Of a stretch of DNA of 64,000 nt, positions 35,254-45,667 are shown one piece after another. A model generated the notes under the pieces. The model was not told the origin of the DNA and did not search any database. It was given only the letters and a program-made list of their open reading frames with translations. Within the stretch, counting starts at the first letter, position 1; each line of letters begins with the position of its first letter. Position numbers and translations under genes: made by a program. The DNA is from Pseudevernia furfuracea (lineage: Eukaryota > Ascomycota > Lecanoromycetes > Lecanorales > Parmeliaceae): NCBI GenBank assembly GCA_022315425.1, contig JAIUPT010000031.1, positions 310,001-374,000 on the forward strand, in the 5' to 3' direction.

Positions 35254-36223
35254 CTAATTGGTTTTTTTAATGATCCGGACCGTCGAGCGCCTCTTCTGGT
35301 AAAGGTCATCTTCAACGTGTTGGTATAGGACTGTCGAGTCGATCGAAAACGCGTTGACCCTTGAGTACACGATCTGCAAAATCCTTCTACCAGGCTTGTT
35401 CATGGACCGGAGTCTTACACAATTTGAACACGCCCTCAATGAGCTCATGGAGATCCTCCAGTTGAAGGTGGCGAAAGGATACGCGTCAGCGAAGGTCGAG
35501 ATGTAAAAGGGTTGATCGTTTCCAGTACAGCCATAGATGACGACCGCGGTGAAGATGGTCCTGTGACTTGAGGCGACGATCCTTTCGGTGGGTGAAATAG
35601 TGCGCTTCGCCTCGACTGCACCATGGGCTTTGGGGGGACCTCTTTTGGAACTTCCTCCCAGCACGACGAGCAAAAATACTCAGCCCCCAGAGTCCCATTG
35701 GTCGCGATGGTTTTGACAAACATCACCGACCAATGGGCTATCATCAGGCTTGGTGCCAATCATCCTCGTAGCGAGGGGAAACAATGCCCCGAAGTCGGCG
35801 GCTTGAGCAAGTTCATGTTTTTGCTGGGCTCAAGTGCTCAACACGGCAATGTTGTTGGAGAATATGATCTTCTCGTCCTTATTGTCCAGGTCTTTTCTCC
35901 TCACCTCGACGGTAATTCCTCTTTCATCAATGTTTCGTAGCTTACTAATGATGTTACTCACATTTCTAATGCATGGTGGAGAAGGCGCTCGAACTTTTTC
36001 CTGCTGAGCAGCTTTCTACGCCGAAGGCGCGAGCTCAAGGAGTCATGCGCGGCTTCGATATATTTGTACAGGTGATTGAAAAGTTCCTGGGCTGTCTGGA
36101 GGACTTGGAAATTGTCCGTCTCCCCGCCCTTGGAGAGTTCTTTGATCCATGCCTGGAGGGCGCGCAGGCTGTCGTTCACGTCATGTATGACATGCTCCAG
36201 AATCTCTGCGGTGGAAGGCGCAC
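35254..36223 (-). pseudogene. Unrecognised gene fragments
   Basis: On the minus strand an open stretch at about 36223-35960 encodes a helical segment (EHVIHDVNDSLRALQAWIKE, later LFNHLYKYIEAAHDSL) that runs into a GTGAGT donor. Further plausible pieces follow in other frames down to 35254 (for example FYISTFADAYPFATFNWRIS). I cannot join them without stops. The helical part could belong to a HeLo- or STAND-type N-terminal domain like the fragment at 36.6 kb, but this is a guess. Confidence 0.3.
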
Positions 36224-36603
36224 ACTTTCAGCTCTCGGAGTCGCTCGAAATTCTTGTCTACGCTGCTTACGAGTCCAAATTTTTGTTGTCTGTAGGCTGT
36301 CATGCTTTTTCATGGCTCATGATTGGCACAATTGCAGGCGACCACATAATCGTCCAAGAAGCATTGCGACGAAAATGAATGGAGGGCCATCGACTTCGCG
36401 GGGGCACCTAGACCTAACGGTAAGGCTGGCGATTAGACGCCTCTGGAAGTACGAAATAGGGGCGTGGGATGGGAGGCTAAAGATCAGGCGGAGCACACAG
36501 CCCGGCTCTATGCAGTCATGCTTATCTATGGCCACCTTGCCTCTAGGCGTCAAGCATCTCGTTTAACAGTCTATCTCTCCTCAAACCCACACTTCAATGT
36601 TGT

Positions 36604-36932
36604 GTGCACAGCACGTCTCTCTTTTTAGGTCACCTCCAACCGCAAGCACCTTTTCAACGTCCTCGCTTGTCCGATCCAGTCTCCGCGGCATCCGCAACTA
36701 TTGCATTGCTGAGCGAGAACACCAAAGCTCAGGAATGTCTCCCTAGCTATCACAATGGACTCGAAGAGATAAAGCGAATCAAAATAGATGTGGAACTCAG
36801 TCGACAGCAATTCCAATTATGGCAAGAAACCTGGTCAGGCCAAGCCCGAAACTCAGACATCACCTCCAAAGCTCTCTGGGGCTGGACACCATTAACCGCG
36901 CAAGCAAAAAGCTCGAAGCCGCTCACCTAGAA
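36604..36932 (+). pseudogene. HeLo-type domain fragment, frameshifted
   Basis: The frame encodes SAASATIALLSENTKAQE and then IKIDVELSRQQFQLWQETWS, which resembles helices of the prion-inhibition (HeLo) N-terminal domain of fungal cell-death and STAND proteins. After KALWGW the expected continuation (DTINRASKKLEAAHLE) lies in another frame, consistent with loss of one base at about 36883. Nothing catalytic follows. It is convergent with the CorA-like pseudogene. Family match is from memory of the pattern. Confidence 0.5.
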
Positions 36933-38187
36933 TGATAGGATAGGTAAGATCTTCAAACCTTCCCTGGTTCATGAAGGATGTTCGGACCAATGAACAACGT
37001 TGAGGTTGCCCAATTCCCTCTACGTCTTTCACCTTGAGTGATCTGCCCTGCAGGGCTTCGTCACTGATCGGGCTGGTAGTGATCACTCTGTCCAATCTCA
37101 ATATGAGAGCCCACAATTGTGCGACTTGTATGAGCTCTTCCGTCACCTTCCGAGAGATATGTGTTTTGTCTTGCACTGTGGCATCAATACACGACTCTTT
37201 AGAGTTTCCTGCTCCAGCATCCTGATGAACTGGAACTTATCCTGCTCCACTATGTTATTTAAACGGTAGGCTGACTGCAGCAGGGTGCGAGTTGGATGCT
37301 CCTGGCTTCCCTTCGTGAACGTTTTCCTTGATTTGGCTTTCCCAACGGCAAAGTATGGGAAGCTTAGGGAAGTGCAACACTTGTCTACGCTGTACTTGAA
37401 GTCATCGAGGATGTCATATCGGAGGGCCAGAGGAGTGAGAAAATTACCACTGACAAATGCCTGCTTGCGAACTCTTCTGAGGAGACGACGCGTTAGCCCG
37501 ACTTCGCTGTTCTGCAGGCCTTGAGGTCTAGATCCCGTAACGATGTCATCAAGCGTGTCAATCCTCAGGTCGTCAAGCTCTGAGTGTTGCCATACGACAT
37601 GATTTTGCGATTCGTTCTTCACGTTGGGATCCCGCAGTATTGCATTCAAGAGAAGCCTCGGTTCACCCTCGTGTTTGCCTTTCTCCCACTGCAATTTGAT
37701 GTGTCTGAGTTTCGTCTCGTTTCGTACCTCCAGAGTGTTTGTCCTGCTAGGGCCATTGCTACGAGGCCATAAAGACGTTGGAGCCTTTGGCGCTGGCGCA
37801 ATAGGTATTGGTGCACCATCGGAGTGAGTAATACCATTAGAAAGATTCTCCTCATCAGGTACCTTAGCTCTTCGATGTCCCAAGTGACGTTCATAACCTG
37901 CTCGTGGCGGGGTATTATCTCCTAGTGTATGGGCTCTCATTGGTTCGCTTAAATAGATGTGCAAAGCCTCCCTTACGGAGTAGGTACCTACTTTACCCTC
38001 CTTTTTTTAATGCCACTAAAAACATTCTGCGTTTACGACTACGGCTGTGCTTACTCCATGTCAAATCATAGGCGTGCTCATGTAGGTAATCAAATTTTTG
38101 GAGAGCCCTCTTCTTGACAAAGAACTGCCCTCTTGGCGTTTCCCTGGCCACCTGCTCGATTCGTAAATTGTAATATGCAGTAAGCAT
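36892..38187 (-). pseudogene. CorA-like protein gene, broken
   Basis: Three frames in series: 38187-37993 (starts ATG, LTAYYNLRIEQVARETPRGQ), 37964-37143 (contains YSVDKCCTSLSFPYFAVGKA and HPTRTLLQSAYRLN) and about 37176-36892 (VTEELIQVAQLWALILRLDR). Their order fits the cytosolic part of fungal CorA-like proteins, whose PYF and VPQLW-type motifs they echo. No GT-AG intron in phase joins the first two or the last two, so two frameshifts are likely. The membrane hairpin is missing. Sequencing error cannot be excluded. Confidence 0.5.
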
Positions 38188-38859
38188 GCAGGGTAAGATG
38201 GATCAGGAAAGAGCGAGCATCACGTGCATTCTTTACCGTTTTCGCTATCGCATCCATGATTTTTGTCTTCCTAAAGCAAAGGCCATCTCCGGAACGTTAG
38301 TTTGACCTCGTTGCGCCATCTCATTTCTGCAAGCGGATCTTTGGTTTGTACGATATTGATCGTCATGCATTCAAAACACCTCTAGGTAGGTGAAATATCT
38401 ATGGATTTGACAGTGATGATTAATGCTCATCTCATTTCGAAGGAAGCATCATGAGGTGGGATCCGTTTATGCAGAGATGCGGCAGATCTCATGCATACGC
38501 TAGCCTTTCGAACGTCTCGGCCCTGCAATCCCCTGTCGGTTTTTGACGCCCCGTTTGTAGGGGGCTTGTAGAATTGGCTTTCATTGGCTCTACGAGCTGT
38601 CTGGGCATCCCACACGCATCTTTCCCACCTCTCGAGACTGCACAGCCTTGCGGTTGAAGGCTGTGTATGTAGACTATTTAGAAGTGTGCATCATTCAGCA
38701 GGTGGCTATGTCAGTTACTATGTGCTATATGTATTGTGGTCTGTCGCTCAACTCTTCTTTGTGAACCTTTGTGGTTGTTCACCATCCAGAAAAAACCGTT
38801 CTCGAATCTCTTCAGCAATCTGTTTTCTCGCTCATTCCGTGCCTCCCTCACCGAGGCTG
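38188..38859. other. Tract between pseudogene and hypothetical fragment
   Basis: No gene is supported with confidence. An open plus-strand frame from 38584 leads into the fragment called at 38860 but has no ATG. Confidence 0.3.
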
Positions 38860-39158
38860 CCCCCACCATGTTTTTCCCACGATCGGCTCTTCAAGGAAGC
38901 CTTACCGGCTGCAAACCCTGCAGTGTCATGCACTCTGCGAGAAAGAAATGCCTTGGCAGGCTTCTTGGCGAATGACGGGGTTATTCTTGGAACGCTGCAG
39001 CAAGCCTATTGGTAGATCTGGGCCGTGACACGCACTCAGAATTGCGTTCTAATTTTTCTTTGTTTAGGACTGATCCTTCGGACCTCCTCAAAGACTTCGA
39101 ACGCGCCTTCAATTCAGTCAAAACCCTTCCCCATGGCTCACACCATACGCATCTTTAA
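38860..39158 (+). CDS. C-terminal part of a two-exon hypothetical gene
   Basis: A frame ending ANDGVILGTLQQAYW reaches a GTAGAT donor at 39012. A 56-nt intron with acceptor TTTGTTTAG joins it in phase 2 to TDPSDLLKDFERAFNSVKTL, ending TAA at 39156-39158. The join looks natural. The 5' end is not resolved: the frame is open back to 38584 without an ATG, so an upstream exon or loss of the start is implied. No domain is recognised. Confidence 0.4.
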
Positions 39159-39920
39159 CCCAATCCCCCACCACGTATACAGTTTCATCGGGTGAGAAAG
39201 AGGGCATTACGCCAAGGACCTACATGTTTCCTTGTCCCGACACAGGACTCCACCAACACCGATGGCAACACACCGGAACACCCGCCCTTAGCTCGGTAGC
39301 CTCATCTGATGTCGAATGATTGGCGCTCCTAATGAAAGGTCGGAGTTTCCTCCAGCTCAGAGTAAATGATGGCACCCACACATACCATCGCTGGATGAGG
39401 GCTCACCCATTACTGAAAACGGTCATGAGGGAGGACTTTCTGGCGAATCACTAGGTGCTTACCTTTCCTTTTGGCTTGGAGTAAGCTTGCATTTACCCGA
39501 TAGTATCTACGTGATGGGATCCGGCCATGCAGGGCCATCTGGCAGGAGTCCTTCGGCTAGACACCCATGGAGTTGGACCCTTGCTTTTTTTCTTGGATGA
39601 CGCTCTTTCATTTGCCAATCGAAACGCTGGCTGGAGTGCACCGGGAAAACAGATTCCTCCCAAGTCCCCTGCATCTCGACACGAGCATCTTAAAGCCCGA
39701 GCGGGCGATAATCAATCGAGTCCTGCCAACATACAGGTATCCAGAAAGTCCTACAGCAGCGCCAGTCGCAAGCTGACTAGAGTACAATTATGGGCCCGCT
39801 CTATTCATGACCTCTTCTTTGCTACTCCATCTCCAGTACGCAGGCTCGTCATTATTCCAGAGTAATCAATTTCCAGTCTTGACTGGCTCCCACGGCATCC
39901 ATTCTTTCACAACAGTTACC
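39159..39920. other. Upstream region of gene C
   Basis: No gene is supported. Two overlapping plus-strand frames at 39527-39865 are featureless. It probably contains the promoter of gene C. Confidence 0.35.
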
Positions 39921-42600
39921 ATGTATCCAACTACAGCACATGTCCCTACTCAAGGAGTACCTTGCGCGTGAGTAACACAATCTTGGAGGAGTACGACGTT
40001 CATTAACGGCGTGGAAAACAGACTGCAGCATTACCTTTGCCAAATGAACCCAAAAGCACTCAGCCACCCGCTCTCACAACGCGAACGTCAAATGATATTT
40101 CAGCACTGGGTGGCATACATACGGGGTAGTGATTGTGGTCACTCATCACACGTCAGCGCAAAGGAGCACCTCATGTGCCCATTGCTCTGGTGTCGTGAAA
40201 GCTTCGACAATTTGGCTTCGACCTTACAGCATGTCTCTGAGTGTGGCTATCTGTCGAATACCTGGTACTGGTGCCCATACTGTTGTCGTCCCGAGAGCTT
40301 CATGGCCTCCGAGGAGCCTTGCGCAAATACTACAAAACACAAGCTTCAAAGGAAAGATTCCAAGCTGAGGCGGGCCGTTACCTTTTTCAAGCACTTGGGC
40401 CTCAAGAGCTGCTCACGACACAAGGACTTTGGATCATCATCGGCACTCGAAACAGAGTCTTTTGATACCTGGCTGGCCAAACGAAAGCGATTCGAGATGG
40501 AAGATACATCCTATGACACTGCATCTCCTATGGAACTTGCAGACACCAACAGGGATACCCACGGTCGGCGATTCAACTCTGACAAACAGTCGAAGACGGT
40601 ATACGAGATGGAGGGAACCATGCTTTCGTGTGACCTCGACTACCTACCACAATATGACCAGGAGGCAAGTGCAGCCGTCGAGCCTTGTGAGCTGGACGTC
40701 GGTAATCTTGTTGCGACACCGCAGTCCAATGGCGCAGCCGGAAATACCAACAGTCTCTTGACAGGCATGGGTGCTCAGTTCGAAGCCGCCCGGGATGATA
40801 CAGAGCCAAGTGAGGAGATGCTCGTCTCTCCTGCCTCACCCATTCAGAGCCCTTTCGTTTGCCAAAGGACTGAAGTTGATACAACGTACCATGCTGAATG
40901 CCAATCAGTCAGTCCAACGTACAGTAACTTCGGTACGGCACCATCGCCTGGATTCGTTGACTACAACTGGCGTCAGGTTAAAGCCGCTCCGGTCCTCAAT
41001 GAATCTTTGCTGTCATCTGAGAACGATAGCAGTCTCCGTGACGGTGTGGCATTGTCAACGCAATCGCAGGTCGAGGAGCTTCGCGAGACGGTGCGCGTCT
41101 TGAATGAGGAATGGATGCGGAGATACCAATCAACCCCAGACCTTGTACTGCGTGCTTCGGCGTTGTCCCCTAGATCCCTGTTCGAAACAGGTGTCCAAAC
41201 GTTACAGCACGTCTTCCGGGGTGTCCTCCCAAGGACTTTTGACGCTGTCTTCGCCCTCGCGCACATCACTTGCGCTTCTGCGTACATTATGCACGGGAGC
41301 GACAGGTCGCATTGCTGGAACGATTTCTTTCAAGACATCCTTAAATGGCAACATCTCCTGAATGCGAGCGACGCACGATTGTTCGTTCGTCTCGTGAACC
41401 TGCTGTGGTGGCCCCAGGGATCATCAGCAACATTGTCCTGTGGTAACTACTTTCTCGATGAGACGAGTGGGACACTCGTACCATTGCGAAGGCCCGCCGT
41501 TGGCTTTGATGCCTCATCATCAAACATGCTCATGAAGGGAACGGTTCTCCGAGAGTGCTTGAGGTTTCTTGATGGTGAGCTGACACATCAACATTCACTC
41601 TTCATAGGTTGGCCTGACTTTTGTTTGTAGGATTCGAGTACGCCGGTATCATGGAAAGAAGCCAAGAATATCCCACACATCTGACCTGGTACGCTCAGAA
41701 CCATGTTACCAATATTGAAGAGATGTTGAAGACGGTCATCCATCCACTCCGAAGCTGCGACGGGATCGAAACCCTTCGTGGTAGCATTGACTTCACCACT
41801 ACCGAACTGCGACGTGGATCGCTACGCAGTGTTCGTGAGGTTGAAGTCTCGTTGATCTCGAATGGCAAGGTCAGCACTCATCTGGACATGTCATCTAGAG
41901 ATCTACTGACCACTGGCAGTCATCCTGCCTGTGCCCACATGTCTACGAGAGATACTTCGAGGCCGTCACTACAATTTGTGATCGCGCTATGCATGGAGCC
42001 GGCCTAAATTGGCGCGATCGATGCTATGCCACACATTTGGACACGGTCTTGGCTTCGGTTATGGAGATGGACACTTGTCAGCAACTTCAACAAATCGTAC
42101 CTCACCATCGACGCCATCCCAATGTCCACGCCATGCCTGGCATCAAGCAGACGTGTGCTGAGAGCATGCCAACGCCATCTTGCATGGAAAGTCAGACACT
42201 CATCGGCTCATCGCCATCTATCGTCGCATCTCCTACCTACACCAGTGGATACTCACCCGCAACCCAACCTAGCCCAACCACATCGCCCGAGTCGTCCTTC
42301 TCGGCCCCATCTCCTTCCTTTTCAAGCACCGATGTCACGCGCTGCCCGCTCTGCCCGGCGTTCTTTACCGGCGCCGCGCGAGACCGTGCCTCCAATCTAC
42401 GTCGTCACATGCGTACGATGCGCGATCACGGCAACGCCGTGGGGCTGCTATGTACGGTGCCGGGATGTGGTTCTATTCTGAGCCGTTCGGATAACCTCGG
42501 CAAGCATATAAGGACGGTACACCAAGGAGACACGGGCACGATGTTGCGGCGACAGGATGCTAGGAAGAGGAGGAGGATGAGGGATGGAGATGGCTGCTGA
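39921..42600 (+). CDS. C2H2-type zinc-finger protein, gene C
   Basis: Four-exon model: 39921-39967 (47 nt), 40022-41574, 41631-41869 and 41920-42600. Introns of 54, 56 and 50 nt give 839 aa. Residues about 60-105 hold an atypical Cys/His cluster (CPLLWCRESFDNLASTLQHV, then WYWCPYC). The centre (HVFRGVLPRTFDAVFALAHI and following) is helical and conserved in gene D. The last 86 residues carry the family finger pair: CPLC with RRHMRTMRDH, then CTVPGC with RSDNLGKHIRTVH, and a basic end. The third-intron donor is GTCAGC; it was accepted because the join (NGK|SS..YFEAV) matches gene D. It is likely a DNA-binding regulator; no target is known. Confidence 0.8.
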
Positions 42601-44412
42601 GTAGGATCCGCATGGTCCGGCTCGAACGTGACAGGGCCGAGCTCCTGGGCCGTAGAATTCCTAATCCGCCGGTTGGAGCTGCTGTTGTGGTTTTCTTTTT
42701 TTTTCTCTTCTGAATTTCTCTTGATCAATCGCACGCTGGACGACTCTCGTAGGAGCTGGGGTGATGCATCATGATTTCATAGCTACTTACAACGGTCCGA
42801 GACCTCTAATGCAAGGATTTTTTTTTCAAACCACAAACGCCGCATGTAGCAGATCAACCGAGTTTCCATGTTTGTCTGTCCATGCATCTCGACTGAACAA
42901 GTCGCCCATCTTTTTTTCGGACCATTCTCCGCTTCGAGTCTCCAGCTCTGAAGGCCCCCACCCCCCCACCCCTACTCTACAAGCGACTTTGTGGCATTCG
43001 TAACCAGCAGAGCGGCAACTTCCGGGATTTCTGCCTCCAGTCACATGTACATATATAACTCTTCCCTTTTTTTTGACAGGGGGCTCCCCCCCGGAGAAAG
43101 CGCCTCACCCACAAACGTAGACACGTGACCCCCCCCCTTCTCATGCAGGACTCGGCCAAGTCGACCGGTTAGCGGAATCAAGGACGCAAAAAGATTTCCG
43201 AGAGAAAACCCGCTAATGCAGGGAATACCACGTGTGCGAGACCCGAGAAACGCTCGACTCTATTTTTCCTTGTTTTTTTTTCTAATTTTGACCGCGCACG
43301 GACCAATCTTGCAGCTGGGAAGCAAGCGTTCCAATCGTATCGATAAGGTTATTTTTTTTATTTTTTTGCCTTGTTCTGAGTCAGCCAACCAACCCACTAT
43401 GTAGAGGTCCTAGGGGGGTCCTACAGGGGAGGGAGGGAGGTTTTTGTACCGGTAAGTACATACGTAAGTAGGGATAAGGGGGTTGCTGCCGCGGGTAAGG
43501 CACCTTGGGCGTCATCATCTTTCCCGCGGTAAGACTTACTACCGGGTTAGTTGAGGGGTCCCCGAGGTTCCGGGGTCGCCGGACTGTCGCGGTAGTCGTA
43601 TCATGCATGCATGGGAGGTGTGTCTGGATGATTTTTGAATGGGAACCTACCAATTGTTCCAAGTTCAGATGTAGAGGACCACGACTGAGCCCGCTAGTGG
43701 GGGATCGGAAAAAAAAGGCGTATGTTCCGATTATGCAGCCAATCGCCCCATTTTGGGGATGGGACGGAAGGGTGGCAAGAGATTGACGTGAGGTCATTTT
43801 TAGATTACGCTGCTAATGCAGGTACCTCTTGAGTGGGGGGGGGAAGCTTTTGAACGCGAACTAAAGAATCAGGCAAACTCTCCTGTGCGAACTGTGACTG
43901 GCATGCCAAGAGTAGGAATCGGGCCAGGTCAGGATTTTGATTTGCAATCTCTCATAATAGCGAGGACTGAGTGTTCTATGAGGATGTTGCCTGTGACGTT
44001 CGCACCGTTGGATTAGATGGAAGATGAGTGGGGAAGGGAGAGTGGAGAGTGGAAAGGTATAAATGCATTGTATGCCGCCTGCGTGAAATGGCTTTTTTAC
44101 AACATGTGCAAGAGAAGAGTAAGGGCGGCGACAACGGCGAAATTAGCTTTCATTCAGCATAGCAGAAAAGTACTGTTGGGTCAGATTAGCCCTGCTCTTA
44201 TGTTGTAAGATCCCACTGTTCTGCTCCGTTAAATCCCCCTGCTGTTCCCTATGTTGGGCCTCTCCGGTATTTCTCCTCAGATCCATGCTGACATGCAAAT
44301 CCGAAGGCGCGGACAACTGGACGCCAAACACAGGACCGTCTTCCCCGCGAAGTTCCGGGGCAACTTGTCGCGCTCTCCCGCTGGATTATCTCGACTAGAT
44401 ACCCGTCTAGCT
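42601..44412. other. Gene-free tract with homopolymer runs
   Basis: No gene. It is rich in poly-T, poly-C and poly-G runs, mainly 42690-43400. The Pro-rich minus frame 43381-43797 is not supported. Confidence 0.4.
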
Positions 44413-44713
44413 ATGTCGTCCGTCTCCCTCCATCTCAAATTCTCTTCGTCGCATCTGCTTACATGTTCTCTTCTTCTTCTTCAGAAACGACGTCAAGAAA
44501 GGTCCGCCTCAGCTGACAGCTGCATCACTTGCCACACTTGGGAGTCAGTCGAGAACGCAATTGGACGGATGGCGAACCATCGCGGAAAGACACGAGCAGA
44601 TTAAATTGGGGCAGGAGACATCCGGGTCTAAGGCCAAGAAGAGGTCTAAGGCCAAGACGGAAAAGTGGCTTGATGAGGTTGAGAAGAAGATTAAGGGAGA
44701 TGGGAAGTCGTGA
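44413..44713 (+). CDS. Small HEQ-motif gene, copy 6
   Basis: Exon 1 is ATGTC (44413-44417). The intron at 44418-44484 (67 nt) has donor GTCCGT and a long TTC tract before CAG. Exon 2 at 44485-44713 ends TGA. The phase-2 join gives 77 aa. Core: PPQLTAASLATLGSQSRTQL, DGWRTIAERHEQIKLGQETS, then a Lys-rich tail with WLDEVEKKIKG. An 18-bp tandem duplication (44625-44660) adds KKRSKA compared with copy 5. It lies between the convergent genes C and D. Function unknown. Confidence 0.65.
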
Positions 44714-45667
44714 ATTGACGAATTATTGAATGGAAAAACTTGAAATGAGGATGAAGGAATGAAAATCTAAGATAGGACTTAGCATCAGGGGTCTGATCTT
44801 TTTAGTACTTCGATCCTTGTGCTAGAGTAGTTTATCAAGCCCTGACTGTGCGAACAGTCAACGTTCAGGCTTGCTGGTGGCTCTTGATTGAGAGTTCGAT
44901 TGCGCAGGACCCCATCGGTGACTGTTTAGATTACTCGCTGTCATCGAAGATTTACGGCGCTTGTGGAGAGGATGTAAACTGCCCGTACGACTAGCGCCTC
45001 GGTCTTCTCAATGATAACATTCCGTAGTCCGATATCACGTCTATCCTTGTGAAAGCTTCTTAGCAAGCAAAAAAAAGAGTGTTGGGGTCATGGCGATCGA
45101 GCCGTAAGCCTTTCCCGGCAAATGGCGGTTCCTGCGTTAGTAGCTGTCACACTTAATTCCTGCCGCTTCTCTAGTCATTTGCCACCCTTCGTCTGACTCT
45201 GAATGGACCCGAGAGCGAATAATCCCCCACTCAAATCTCTTGATGTGTGATGAGATAGGACGAAACTAAAACCTTCCATCTGCAGGGCCCTATGGGCTCC
45301 GTGTCCGAGAGTCATCACAAGATTCTGCGCATCGCTAGTCCCTTCTCAATGTTCCTAGACCTTGTCTTCTGGCCTGTACTTGCTTTTCGCCTGCCACGGC
45401 GCTCAGCGAGCTGTTTTTTCGCCTCTGATTGACACATAAACAATGTTGTGCCTGATCACCAACAACAGAGCATCGTTGAAGCATGGGCATAAGAATTTAT
45501 ATATGCAAAGATTGTATACGATTATAAAACGCACCCATGCCACTAAGATATTCCAGCACTGCGCATAGGTAGCCTCAGTGTAGAAGGCGAAGATAATGAA
45601 AGATATACGAAGCCTTGGATAATGATGTAGATAAAAACATGTTAGACCTGTAGAAGAGAGGGAATGG
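44714..45667. other. Gene-free tract
   Basis: No gene is seen between small gene copy 6 and the 3' end of gene D. Confidence 0.4.

Noticed and set aside
43381..43797. Pro-rich 138-codon minus frame
   Set aside because: No domain or intron signals, and a homopolymer-rich setting.
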